From assembly GCF_003315205.1 (NCBI RefSeq), contig NZ_QNRR01000002.1:528881-592880 (forward strand): DNA of 64,000 bases. Direction: 5' to 3'. Origin of the DNA: Roseimicrobium gellanilyticum. GTDB lineage: Bacteria > Verrucomicrobiota > Verrucomicrobiia > Verrucomicrobiales > Verrucomicrobiaceae. Numbering within the stretch: the first letter of the stretch is position 1; each line of letters begins with the position of its first letter. The notes under the pieces were generated by a model that did no database searches, had not been told where the DNA came from, and worked only from the letters and a program-made list of their open reading frames with translations. Below are positions 54,963 to 64,000 of the stretch, in pieces. A program made the position numbers and the translations under genes.

Positions 54963-55454
54963 CTAGAGGGTCTGGCAGAGCTCTTCGAGCTGCTCGGCGC
55001 ACTTGCCCCAGCCCTCGTGGAAGCCCATCTTCTCATGCGCCTCGCGGTCTTCTGCCTTCCAGTGGCGGGCAATGGCGGTGTAGTTCGTCTTTCCATCGCT
55101 CGCGTCTTCCAGCAGGATGATGCCCGTGAAGAAGGGCTTCTCGGAGGGGATCCACGCTTCCGTGTAGGCATCGGTGAAGACGATTTTCTCGTTTTCTACC
55201 ACTTCGAGATAAACGCCCTTGTTGGGATATTCATTGCCTTCCGGGTCGCACATCACGACGAGGCTTCTGCCGCCGGCGCGCACGTCCGTTTCGACTTTGG
55301 AGAGGGTCCAGGGTTTGGGGACGAACCACTGCTTCATCAGCTCGGGAGTGGTCCAGGCCTTGAAGATTTTTTCCTTTGAGGTGTTGAGTACACGCTTGAG
55401 GACGAGGTCGAGGTCCGTGATGGTTTCGTTGGCGGCGGCGGTAGTGGAGCTCAT
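54963..55454 (-). CDS. SRPBCC/AHSA1-family protein
   Basis: The 163-residue protein is a START-like fold of the activator of Hsp90 type (LKRVLNTSKEKIFKAWTTPELMKQWF; FTGIILLEDASDGKTNYTAIARHW). Such proteins bind small hydrophobic ligands. It is monocistronic. Its promoter (55536-55562) matches that of the VOC gene at 57.5 kb, so both may be under the same ECF sigma factor. Confidence 0.85.
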   Translation of the reverse strand: MSSTTAAANETITDLDLVLKRVLNTSKEKIFKAWTTPELMKQWFVPKPWTLSKVETDVRAGGRSLVVMCDPEGNEYPNKGVYLEVVENEKIVFTDAYTEAWIPSEKPFFTGIILLEDASDGKTNYTAIARHWKAEDREAHEKMGFHEGWGKCAEQLEELCQTL

Positions 55455-55757
55455 GTCTGTTGGATTGGCTGGAGGTCTTGTTTTTCGTTTTTGAGTTCGG
55501 CGTCATCGCCCGTGCGTTGCGCCTTTCATTGCCATGACGAACCTGTCAGTTCTCGCGGGACATTTCGACGATACTTTTCTGAAAAAAGTCATTCTTCGGG
55601 AAGGACGGGGAGATGTGGCGATTCTGTCACGCGGGGGGTATCGTCCAAACCACCGCGCGCCACGAAAGGAAGATGGCCATGGTGGGGTAGAAGTTCTCCG
55701 CCATTTGTCCACTGTTCTTGCTCAAATCTCACCCTCACCACCTCAGAAGTCCCACGC
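55455..55757. other. Divergent intergenic region between the AHSA1 and PhoD-like genes
   Basis: These 303 bp carry the ECF-like promoter for the minus-strand gene (55536-55562). Nothing else recognisable is seen. The part near 55700-55757 is C/T-rich and leads into the PhoD-like start. Confidence 0.5.
55536..55562 (-). promoter_or_regulatory. ECF-like promoter of the AHSA1-type gene
   Basis: On the minus strand the site reads TGTCC-N18-CGTC, then ATGG. The same spacing and flanks occur at 58044-58070. TGTC...CGTC resembles promoters of ECF41/42-type sigma factors. The -10-like CGTC is 82 bp before the start. Confidence 0.5.
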
Positions 55758-57212
55758 ATGACACGTCGCGAATTCATCGCCGCCACTTCCGCTTTGCCTG
55801 CTGCCACGCTTGCGGCAGAACCGGGGGCGCCGGTCCCGAAAGACAAGAATCACGCCAAACCCAAGCCTGCCTCAGCTCCCAAGCCTCCGCATCCCCAGAT
55901 TCCTCCGCTGACTCCAATTCCCGGTCCGGCATGCCTTGAGGCAGGGCCCATGCTCGGGCATGTGAGTGATGAGGAGGCGTGGATCTGGGTCAAGGCTTCC
56001 AAGCCCTCCACCTTGAAGGTGCGAGTGAGCGAACATGCCGATCTGTCTGAGTCGCGTGAGGTTGCATTCGGTCCCGTGGATGAAAGGTCCGGTCGCACAG
56101 CTTCCGTGCGTGTGGATAATCTGCATGCGGACAAGCGCTACTACTACGAGGTGCTCCTCGATGATCGCATCGTGAGCAGCATGCCGGCGCCCTCCTTCGT
56201 GGCTGCGTCACCTTCAGTGTGGCATGGCAGGATTCGGGTGGCCTTCGGCTCCTGCGTAGGACGGCTTCCGGAGTACTCCGCTGCCACTTGGGGAGACCTC
56301 GCCGCGCGTGGGAACTTTGACCTCTTTCTCATGCTCGGGGACAATCACTATGGCGACACCACTGAGTTGGAGCGGCAGCGTTTGTACTATACAGCGCATC
56401 GACAGCTTGCAGGCTTCCGGGAAATCACCGCGCAGCGCCCCGTGTACGCCATCTGGGATGACCATGACTTCGGGCCGAACAACAGCGACTCCACCTCCGT
56501 GGGCAAGGAGCAGTCGCGCCAGGCCTTCCACGAATACTGGGCCAATCCCGTGCGCATCACGGAGAAGGAGGATCCTGCGATCTATCACACGTTCGAGCGC
56601 AGCGGTGTTGGCTTCTTCATGCTCGACGTCCGCTGGCATCGTACCCCGAACAAGGATCCAGATGGCGCTGCAAAGACCATGCTCGGAGCTACGCAGCTTG
56701 CCTGGCTCAAACGCGAGCTCAAGGCCAGCAAGGCGAGGGTGAAAATCATCGCCAGCGGCAGCGAGTGGCAGACCTACAGCCAGCCGGATAGCTGGGCGAA
56801 ATTCCTGACCGAGCGCGATGCATTGCTCTCGTGGATGCAGCAGGAAGGCATCGAAGGAGTCATTTTCGTCTCAGGGGATCGACACTTCTCCGCAGGGTAC
56901 CACATTCATGACAGGTGGGTGGAATTCACCTCGGGTCCCTTGGGCAGCGACAATCCGAAAAATCCCACGAGCCTGGTATCCCCAGAGACCTTCACCTTCC
57001 ATCACGAAGGTAAGCTGTGGACCGTGCTGGATATCGATTGCTCGACAGCGATACCTGCCGTGAGCTACGAAGTGTGGCAGGCAGGTGAAGGGATGATTGA
57101 GTCCACGCCCTTGGCTTGGGAGGCCATCTGTGGACGCGAACTCATTGCAAAGAGCGAGCGTGTCATGGAAGTGCGTGAGGAGCAGGAGAGGAAGAAGGCA
57201 GGCAGGAGCTAG
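55758..57212 (+). CDS. PhoD-like metallophosphatase, Tat-exported
   Basis: The 484-residue protein has a twin-arginine signal (MTRREFIAATSALPAATLAA), a Pro-rich linker, an N-terminal Fn3-like domain (about 60-150), and the PhoD catalytic domain. Visible motifs are MLGDNHYGD, YAIWDDHDFGPNNSD and FVSGDRHFSAGY. It should hydrolyse phosphate esters, perhaps phosphodiesters, in the periplasm using Fe/Ca. The start at ATG 55758 follows a C/T-rich leader. No Pho box was recognised. Confidence 0.9.
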   Translation: MTRREFIAATSALPAATLAAEPGAPVPKDKNHAKPKPASAPKPPHPQIPPLTPIPGPACLEAGPMLGHVSDEEAWIWVKASKPSTLKVRVSEHADLSESREVAFGPVDERSGRTASVRVDNLHADKRYYYEVLLDDRIVSSMPAPSFVAASPSVWHGRIRVAFGSCVGRLPEYSAATWGDLAARGNFDLFLMLGDNHYGDTTELERQRLYYTAHRQLAGFREITAQRPVYAIWDDHDFGPNNSDSTSVGKEQSRQAFHEYWANPVRITEKEDPAIYHTFERSGVGFFMLDVRWHRTPNKDPDGAAKTMLGATQLAWLKRELKASKARVKIIASGSEWQTYSQPDSWAKFLTERDALLSWMQQEGIEGVIFVSGDRHFSAGYHIHDRWVEFTSGPLGSDNPKNPTSLVSPETFTFHHEGKLWTVLDIDCSTAIPAVSYEVWQAGEGMIESTPLAWEAICGRELIAKSERVMEVREEQERKKAGRS

Positions 57213-57219
57213 CGTGCTC

Positions 57220-57354
57220 GGAGGTTAGGCCTTCAGGCCTGACAGTGGTGGTTGGGTCTTCTGACCTGACCTCCTACGTCATGGCGCCGCGATGCATCAG
57301 AACGTCGGACTGGAAAGTCCAACATCCACTGTCAGGGCAGAAGCCCTAACCTCC
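57220..57354. repeat. Nested inverted array of four palindromic units
   Basis: Four 20-bp palindromes form two nested inverted pairs. GTTAGGCCTTCAGGCCTGAC (57224-57243) pairs with the inverse unit within 57326-57354. GTTGGGTCTTCTGACCTGAC (about 57251-57270) pairs with GTCGGACTGGAAAGTCCAAC (57304-57323). The outer 29-bp arms (57220-57248 and 57326-57354) also match. It lies just after the PhoD-like gene. Confidence 0.7.
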
Positions 57355-57373
57355 TTTTCTCGAATACAAAGAA

Positions 57374-57401
57374 CGCCCTCCCGCGTTTCCGCAGGAGGGC
57401 G
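57374..57401 (-). terminator. Intrinsic terminator for the VOC gene
   Basis: The stem CGCCCTCC/GGAGGGCG with a 12-nt loop is followed on the minus strand by TTCTTTGT and on the plus strand by CCTTGTTTGTTT. It lies 56 bp after the VOC stop and could work both ways. Confidence 0.65.
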
Positions 57402-57456
57402 CCTTGTTTGTTTCGGACGCAGACCCTTGTCTGCAATTCATATCGGGCAGGCCATG

Positions 57457-57972
57457 TCAGGCCACGCAGCTTTCTCCACAGCAGGCACTGGCGGCGGCCT
57501 TCTGCAACTCTTCGGGAGAGACGTCGCGCACGTGGGTGGCGATGGACCACTGGTGGCCACAGGGATCTTCCACCACGCCGTAGCGATCGCCCCAGAACTG
57601 CTCGGTGATGGGCATCACCACCTTGGCGCCAGCCTTCACCGCCTGGTCAAAGAGGGCATCAGAATCCTTTACCTGTAGATGGATGGTGACGGATGAGCCA
57701 CCCTTGGCCTTGGGGCCCAGGATGCCGAAGTCTGGCATTTCATCCACCAGCATGACGAGGGAGTCGCCAATGCCGATCATGGCATGCATCAGCTTGCCAT
57801 CCTGCCCTGGGACGCGGCAGATGTCGGTAGCGCCGAAGGCTTTCACATAGAAATCGATGGCTTCAGCGGCACCGGCACAAACAAGGTGCGGGGTCACGGT
57901 GTGCATGCCATTCGGCACGGGATCCACGGGCTTCGTAGCGGAGGCTTCTTTGGTAGCGGTTTTCGAGCTCAT
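57457..57972 (-). CDS. VOC-superfamily (PhnB/glyoxalase-like) protein
   Basis: The 171-residue protein starts at ATG 57972, after a C-rich leader, with a short charged N-terminus. The VOC fold shows TPHLVCAGAAEAIDFYVKAFGA and FWGDRYGVVEDPCGHQWSIATH. The C-terminus is unusually cysteine-rich (ASACCGESCVA). The PhnB-like type lacks a defined substrate. Its promoter is near identical to that of the AHSA1 gene, and such VOC proteins are often in ECF regulons. Confidence 0.85.
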   Translation of the reverse strand: MSSKTATKEASATKPVDPVPNGMHTVTPHLVCAGAAEAIDFYVKAFGATDICRVPGQDGKLMHAMIGIGDSLVMLVDEMPDFGILGPKAKGGSSVTIHLQVKDSDALFDQAVKAGAKVVMPITEQFWGDRYGVVEDPCGHQWSIATHVRDVSPEELQKAAASACCGESCVA

Positions 57973-58043
57973 GATTTGTTTGGAGGGATGTTGGTATTGG
58001 GCTTGCGATTCGGTGAGGGTTGCACTGCACCGTTCATGACCAT

Positions 58044-58070
58044 GACGAACAGGGGACGGAACGCAGGACA
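58044..58070 (-). promoter_or_regulatory. ECF-like promoter of the VOC gene
   Basis: On the minus strand TGTCC-N18-CGTC is followed by ATGGTCATGAA. Spacing and flanks match 55536-55562, and the CGTC lies 72 bp before ATG 57972. Confidence 0.5.
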
Positions 58071-58179
58071 TCGCCCCCAATCTTTTTTTGGAGGGCCATT
58101 TCAGACAAGTGAATCGCATCCCACCGGGTATGTCCGCCGCACCCTTTCGTGAACCATCCGCCTTATCCGGACCGGCTTC

Positions 58180-59385
58180 TCAGTCACACAGGAGTGCCTG
58201 AACAGTAGCGCCTTCCGCTAGCTCCTGCTCCGGATCCATGCGCAGGAAGGCATTCGCCCGGCTCAGGCTGAAGAGCGCGTGAGATTGTTGCACGCCGGTG
58301 GGGGTGAACTTCCCATCCTCATGAACACCGCGGATGTAATGCGGACGGTCACCGCGATTTTTCATGGCACGGGTGAGCGTGGCACTTACGCGGGGCAGGC
58401 TCCGCGAGGCATTGCCGGCGCCGAGGACTTTCAACAGGGCAGGCCGCACAAAGAGGTGGAATGTCACATGCGAAGACACGGGATTGCCCGGCAGGCCGAA
58501 AAGATGACAAGGGCGAGGGGACGAGACTGTCTTCGCAAAGAGCACCGGCTTGCCCGGCTTCACCTTCACGCGCCAGAACTCCGCGGGAATGTCCAGTGCC
58601 TTGAGGGCAGGCTTGATGTAGTCATGCTCACCCACGGACACGCCGCCGGAGAGAATGATGAAGTCATGCTGTCGAGTCAACTCGCGCAATGCGCTCACGG
58701 TTTCCTCAAGGTTATCCCTCAGATGATGGAAGGTGATGGGTGAGGAGATGCCCACGCTCCGCAACATCGCTTCCAGCATGATGCCATTGGAGTTGTAGAG
58801 TTTCCCGGGAAGCAGCGGTTCACCGGGAGGGATGAGCTCATCGCCTGTGGTGACGACTGCGATGCGTGGCGCTTCCGCAATGTCCACGTGCGTGAGCCCT
58901 TGGGATGCCAGCACGGCGAGGCGCGCGGCATTGAGAGGCTCGCCTTTGTCCACGATGCGCTGGCCCACACAGAGGTCGCAGCCGAGCACGCGGACGTTCT
59001 CCCCGAGTTCCACCGGTTCCTTGCACACGATCGATTTCTTCTCCGCATCCGTGGATACGTCCTCCTGCATGATCACGGCATCAGCCCCCGGAGGCATGGG
59101 GGCGCCGGTGAAGATGCGAATGGCGGTGTGAGGCTCGAGTGAGACACCGGCCACATCACCTGCGGCGATGGCTCCTGTGACACGCAGGGGCTCCGTGGTT
59201 CGAGTATCCTCTGCACGGACTGCATAGCCATCCATCGCTGAGTTGTCGAAGCCGGGGAGGGGAATGGTCGCGTGTATCGCCCTGGCAGCATAGCTCCTAA
59301 CCCCTTCGCGAAGAGGCACGCTCTGCGATGGAAGGGCCGTGACGGAGGAGAGGATGTGTTCGAGGGCTTCTTGCTCGGTGAGCAT
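58180..59385 (-). CDS. moeA: Molybdopterin molybdenumtransferase
   Basis: The 401-residue protein starts at ATG 59385 (a longer upstream start lacks family support). It has the MoeA motifs PLPGFDNSAMDGYAVRAED, RIFTGAPMPPGADAVIMQED, GDELIPPGEPLLPGKLYNSN, ILSGGVSVGEHDYI and FGLPGNPVSSHVTF. It inserts molybdenum into adenylylated molybdopterin. No other moa/mob gene is nearby. Confidence 0.92.
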   Translation of the reverse strand: MLTEQEALEHILSSVTALPSQSVPLREGVRSYAARAIHATIPLPGFDNSAMDGYAVRAEDTRTTEPLRVTGAIAAGDVAGVSLEPHTAIRIFTGAPMPPGADAVIMQEDVSTDAEKKSIVCKEPVELGENVRVLGCDLCVGQRIVDKGEPLNAARLAVLASQGLTHVDIAEAPRIAVVTTGDELIPPGEPLLPGKLYNSNGIMLEAMLRSVGISSPITFHHLRDNLEETVSALRELTRQHDFIILSGGVSVGEHDYIKPALKALDIPAEFWRVKVKPGKPVLFAKTVSSPRPCHLFGLPGNPVSSHVTFHLFVRPALLKVLGAGNASRSLPRVSATLTRAMKNRGDRPHYIRGVHEDGKFTPTGVQQSHALFSLSRANAFLRMDPEQELAEGATVQALLCD

Positions 59386-59595
59386 GGGCGGAGAATGGTG
59401 AGCGCGTGGTGGAGCGGCTTCTCTTATACACGAATGTTCGCAAATCGACCTCAAATGGCAGGGACAGAGAAAGAGCCTTGAAGTTGGTGTGTGGTTCCCG
59501 ATGAAAGAGGCTGCAATTCCGGGCGTAACCCCATTGACGCCTGAACTGGAAACTGGGAGACTTCAGGCAACCACAACCCACGGGGAGGTCATCGT

Positions 59596-61164
59596 ATGAA
59601 TGCACTGCAATCCCGACGCGCGTTCCTGTCCAATGTCGGCAAGGGAACCATCGCCGCCACCATTGGTCCTGCTCTCGCCGGCGAGTTGGGCCTTGCACCC
59701 TCAGCTTCGGCTGCGGACGGTCCCAAAGCGTTGAACTTCGGGGACATGGAGTCTCTGGTGTGCTTCATGCAGGAGACACCTGTCGCGGGCCTGCAGGCTG
59801 CTCTCGCGGAGAAGGTGAAGGCAGGCGTGCCACTGAAGAAGCTCGTGGCTGCAGGCGTGCTGGCGAATGCGCGGACATTCGGCGGTGAGGACTACGTAGG
59901 CTTCCACACGCTCATGGCCCTGAGCCCCGCGCTCTCCATGTCTGGCAACATGGCTTCCGAGAAGGAAAAGGCCCTGCCCATCTTCAAGGTGCTCTATCGC
60001 AATACAAACCGCATCCAGGAGCACGGCGGCCGGGGCAATGAAGTGCTGCATGAGGTGGATGGTCAGGCTTCCGGTCTGACAGCATCACCGACGGAATTGC
60101 TGCAGGTGATGAAGACCAAGGACGAGGCGGCCACGGAAAAACTGATGGCACGCATGGTCTCACGGGATCCTGAGGAGGCCTTCGATGCGTTGCTCTACTG
60201 TGTGCAGGAGAATCCTGAGGTGCACCGCACCGTGCTGCCCTACCGCGCCTGGGATCTGCTGGACGTGGTGGGCGAGGAGAATGCGAGCACCATGCTGCGG
60301 CAGTCGCTGCACTACTGCTTGAAGGCTGAGAAATATCGCAAGCCGGAATGGGAGGAGCACAGCCGCATACTCACCAAGCTGTTGGACGAGCATAAGCTGC
60401 TGGAGAAAGACTCGGGTACGAGAACCGCCACCGATGATTACGTCGAGCAACTTAGCAAGACCATCTTTGAAGGCACTGCGGAGCAGGCGGCAAGCGCTGT
60501 GGCGCACGCCATCGCGGAGGGATTTGATCCCATGGCGATTGGCGAGGCGATTTCACTGGCAGCGAATCAACTGGTCCTACGTGACGTCGGCAGGCCCCCA
60601 GCCTGGGAATCACCCGGCAAACCGGTGGGAAGTGTGCATGGCGACTCTGTTGGCGTGCATGCGTCGGATTCCATTCATGCGTGGCGTAACCTTGCCGGTA
60701 TCGCCAAAGGCAGGAATGCTCACGCCTGCCTCATCTTGGGGGCGTGGCAGGTGGCGCGCGATCGTGGTTACAGTGGGGAAGGACGGGATTTCTTGAAATG
60801 GACTCCCTTGCCCACCAAGTATCAGATTGGCAGCGTGAAAGGAAAGGACCAGGACACGTTGCTGGCGGAACTGAACGAGGCCATCAAGGGCAACCTTCAG
60901 GCGCAGTCTGCCGCCATCGTGCACCAGTGCGGTCAGCTCGGCATCCCTGAGAAGCCTGTCTTCCAGGCACTGCTGCGCTATGCCGTCAGCGAGGATGGCG
61001 CCCTGCATGCGGAGAAGTACTACCAGACCACGTGGGATGAATTCCACCGCACGCGCCCCAGCTTCCGCTGGAGGCATCTCGTGGCTCTCGCCCGTGTCAC
61101 CGCGAGTGAGTACGGCAGGCCTGCAGCGGGACAGGCGGAGGCGAGGGAGTTGTTGGGGGTGTGA
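59596..61164 (+). CDS. Tat-exported protein of unknown function
   Basis: The 522-residue protein begins with a Tat signal (QSRRAFLSNVGKGTIAATIG) ending near residue 40. The rest is largely helical. Recognisable runs include GGEDYVGFHTLMALSPAL, VLPYRAWDLLDVVG, HDSIHAW-like HASDSIHAWRNL and SFRWRHLVALARV. Several conserved-looking His residues (F-H-T, G-D-S-V-G-V-H, D-S-I-H-A-W) could hold metal. Similar unnamed proteins seem to occur in Planctomycetes and Verrucomicrobia, but I cannot name a family. Confidence 0.7.
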   Translation: MNALQSRRAFLSNVGKGTIAATIGPALAGELGLAPSASAADGPKALNFGDMESLVCFMQETPVAGLQAALAEKVKAGVPLKKLVAAGVLANARTFGGEDYVGFHTLMALSPALSMSGNMASEKEKALPIFKVLYRNTNRIQEHGGRGNEVLHEVDGQASGLTASPTELLQVMKTKDEAATEKLMARMVSRDPEEAFDALLYCVQENPEVHRTVLPYRAWDLLDVVGEENASTMLRQSLHYCLKAEKYRKPEWEEHSRILTKLLDEHKLLEKDSGTRTATDDYVEQLSKTIFEGTAEQAASAVAHAIAEGFDPMAIGEAISLAANQLVLRDVGRPPAWESPGKPVGSVHGDSVGVHASDSIHAWRNLAGIAKGRNAHACLILGAWQVARDRGYSGEGRDFLKWTPLPTKYQIGSVKGKDQDTLLAELNEAIKGNLQAQSAAIVHQCGQLGIPEKPVFQALLRYAVSEDGALHAEKYYQTTWDEFHRTRPSFRWRHLVALARVTASEYGRPAAGQAEARELLGV

Positions 61165-61169
61165 TGGTT

Positions 61170-61424
61170 TCAGCTGCCTGCAGACGTTACTGCAAGAATC
61201 TTCACGTGCCGGTCCGCGAAATCCTCCCAATAGTGGATTGCAATTCCTTCATAGACGCAGACATCAATGCGTCTGCCTGAGTCGTCGCGTTCTGAATACT
61301 CAGCGTGGTGGCCTGGGTGTGATTGAATCCGTTTGAATTGCTCGATCAGTCGATTGCGAAGCGAAGGTTTCAACTTCGCGAGGTGCTCAATTACCTCAAT
61401 ATCGACCAAGGGCCGGTATTCCAA
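61170..61424 (-). CDS. RelE/ParE-like toxin of a TA-like pair
   Basis: The 84-residue basic protein has a RelE-like order of helices and strands (EHLAKLKPSLRNRLIEQFKRI; RRIDVCVYEGIAIHYWEDFADRHVKILAV). It lies 18 bp after the partner gene on the same strand. RelE-type toxins cleave mRNA at ribosomes, and ParE-type ones inhibit gyrase. Catalytic residues are not certain. Confidence 0.6.
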   Translation of the reverse strand: MEYRPLVDIEVIEHLAKLKPSLRNRLIEQFKRIQSHPGHHAEYSERDDSGRRIDVCVYEGIAIHYWEDFADRHVKILAVTSAGS

Positions 61425-61442
61425 ATGCTAGGAACCAGCCTT

Positions 61443-61634
61443 CTACTTGAGACGCTTTTCCACTTCTTCGATGGTCAACCACCGCTCAGGCGATTTGTCA
61501 TCGATCTTGACCGCAAGCTTGCGCAGAAACTCACCATTGTCATTGCGATTGAGTGCCGCGATGTAGCCCATCAACTCCCGCCGTTGTTCCAGTGGGAGGT
61601 TGGCAATTTCAGACTTCAGTGAAGCGAAGCTCAC
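61443..61634 (-). CDS. Antitoxin-like partner of the TA pair
   Basis: The 63-residue protein begins MSFASLKSEIANLPLEQRRE and ends ERWLTIEEVEKRLK. Short length, charged helical composition and position just upstream of the toxin-like gene suggest an antitoxin. No DNA-binding family is clear. Confidence 0.55.
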   Translation of the reverse strand: MSFASLKSEIANLPLEQRRELMGYIAALNRNDNGEFLRKLAVKIDDKSPERWLTIEEVEKRLK

Positions 61635-61670
61635 AATTCAAAGTACGACAGATAAGCCAAGAATCAACGG

Positions 61671-62165
61671 TCAAGCGCCACCAGCTTGGGCTCCAGAAAC
61701 ACCTGGCGTCCGGGTGTAGTAGATGTCCCACTCGTCCTCGGCCGTCTGCACAAATCCGTGACGCTGGTAGAACCGGTTTGAAGCGCTGTCTCGCAACGCG
61801 TTGAGAGAAACTGGCATCTGGCTGGCATCGGCGAGGGAAAGCAAATGCCGGATGACCTCGGAACCGATTCCCCGCGACTGGCAACTCGGGTGGACATAGA
61901 GGTGATCCAATTGAAAGCCCTCATCAGCAGGGCGGAAGGTGTAGAAACCGATGCGTTGTCCATCCACAACGATGAAGGCCGTGTGGTCAGGGTAGAAGGA
62001 CTTGCGCAGTCGCTCGCGAGCCCGCTCGGGATCGAAACGGCCGACAGCCTCCAGACTGGCCTTCATGGCTGCGATGCGAAGAGCAGCAAGTTCTTCGAAA
62101 TCGGCTGCCGAGACGACGGCAAAGGTGACGTGGCCTGAAGGTGTCGAGTTGGATGCTTGGGTCAT
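61671..62165 (-). CDS. GNAT-family acetyltransferase
   Basis: The 164-residue protein has the acetyl-CoA-binding motif FQLDHLYVHPSCQSRGIGSEVIRHLL and C-terminal NRFYQRHGFVQTAEDEWDIYY. Its ATG overlaps the stop of the NTF2-like frame (4-bp ATGA), so the two were cotranslated. The substrate is unknown. Confidence 0.85.
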   Translation of the reverse strand: MTQASNSTPSGHVTFAVVSAADFEELAALRIAAMKASLEAVGRFDPERARERLRKSFYPDHTAFIVVDGQRIGFYTFRPADEGFQLDHLYVHPSCQSRGIGSEVIRHLLSLADASQMPVSLNALRDSASNRFYQRHGFVQTAEDEWDIYYTRTPGVSGAQAGGA

Positions 62166-62516
62166 ACTTTGGGGTCGAGAGTCTTCGTGCCGGAGATAAA
62201 CCGGGCTGCGGTGATTCTGCCGTTACGCACCTCATACATCGCCACCAACTCGAGCCTGCCCGTGCCTTCAGGAAAGGTCCGGGTCACTTCTTCATGGTCA
62301 ATCACGACCTCTCCCATCACGAGGCGCTTGATGAGCTTTGCGTGCAGATTCGGCTCGCTGAATCGGGCGATGAAGCGCTCGCGTAATTGCGCCGCTCCAC
62401 TGGCCAGCAATGTGGAGGGATACTCAAAGTGCTGCGCGTCCTCAGCATAGGTCGCCATCAAGGCGTCAACGTCCCTGGCGTTGCACTACGGTTTCAGGTG
62501 AGTGGGATGGTGCCAT
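62162..62516 (-). pseudogene. NTF2/SnoaL-like gene with N-terminal frameshift
   Basis: From ATG 62514-62516 the frame reads MAPSHSPETVVQRQGR and stops at 62466-62468. In another frame the family sequence continues with NARDVDALMATYAEDAQHFE to TGA at 62162. A normal NTF2-like N-terminus would run from VVQRQ through a few residues into NARDVDALM. A short deletion, perhaps between copies of CAACGCCAG, would cause this. A TTG or ATG restart near 62458-62461 could still make 99 residues. Confidence 0.6.
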
Positions 62517-62562
62517 GGTTGTCCGAACGGTGTGTTAACGCAGGCCGGGGGGCAAAGCCCAG

Positions 62563-62597
62563 AAAAAAGGCGCTGGTTTGCGAAATGCTCCAGCGCC
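62563..62597 (-). terminator. Intrinsic terminator of the fumarase gene
   Basis: On the minus strand the stem GGCGCTGG/CCAGCGCC (62569-62597) with a 13-nt loop is followed by TTTTTT (62563-62568). It lies 36 bp after the fumarase stop. Confidence 0.8.
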
Positions 62598-62632
62598 TCT
62601 TTGGCAAATGTCAGTGAGACAGGAATGGAGGC

Positions 62633-64000
<1,368 letters not shown>

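Overview
The window is a GC-rich stretch (a few AT-richer patches) of a Verrucomicrobiota chromosome, probably Verrucomicrobiae near Verrucomicrobium/Roseimicrobium/Prosthecobacter. The taxonomic call is inference. It rests on three pairs of planctomycete-type cytochrome/DUF1549/DUF1553 proteins with DUF1501 proteins, a secreted sulfatase, many Tat or Sec exported enzymes, verrucomicrobial-style sugar genes and dispersed palindromes. No rRNA, tRNA, CRISPR array, phage or insertion sequence was seen. Most starts are preceded by pyrimidine-rich leaders without a clear Shine-Dalgarno sequence; I used this to pick several starts.

Layout. 1-2.0 kb: two minus-strand exported proteins (beta-propeller fragment, M14 carboxypeptidase). 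2.1-17.8 kb: three PSCyt1-DUF1549-DUF1553/DUF1501 pairs and a sulfatase, a surface module for polymer attack. 17.8-18.6 kb: a small membrane protein and a duplicated zinc-ribbon protein. 18.7-28.0 kb: an AraC regulator divergent from a sugar operon (XylA-like isomerase, class I aldolase, Gfo/Idh oxidoreductase, ABC ATPase, PfkB kinase), followed by glcD, two tiny membrane peptides and glcF. 28.0-31.7 kb: SMI1/KNR4 protein, a hairpin-dense gap, an ECF sigma factor with a membrane partner carrying a YfbK-like C-terminus, and a methyltransferase. 31.8-35.1 kb: an azurin-PA14 protein with a beta-propeller dehydrogenase-like protein. 35.4-46.1 kb: FCD-type GntR regulator, FG-GAP protein, three sialidase-like proteins (one fused to an FGE-like fold, one to LamG), an MFS transporter and a DHDPS/NanA-type lyase. 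46.7-49.5 kb: fucose-isomerase-like protein, acetyltransferase, small membrane protein. 49.5-54.8 kb: a MacA/MacB-like ABC operon with an extra half-permease. 55-62.5 kb: AHSA1-type and PhnB-type proteins with matching ECF-like promoters, PhoD-like phosphatase, MoeA, an unknown Tat protein, a toxin-antitoxin-like pair, a GNAT and a frameshifted NTF2-like gene. 62.6-64 kb: class II fumarase running off the right edge.

The most notable unannotated structure is non-coding. A hairpin-ended repeat abuts gene ends and supplies or overlaps the stop codons of three genes. A two-block conserved upstream region is shared by the loci at 13.2 and 46.7 kb. Matching TGTCC-N18-CGTC promoters precede two minus-strand genes. 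A 228-bp gap at 28.5-28.7 kb holds several perfect stems. Two short single-pass membrane peptides are translationally coupled between glcD and glcF.
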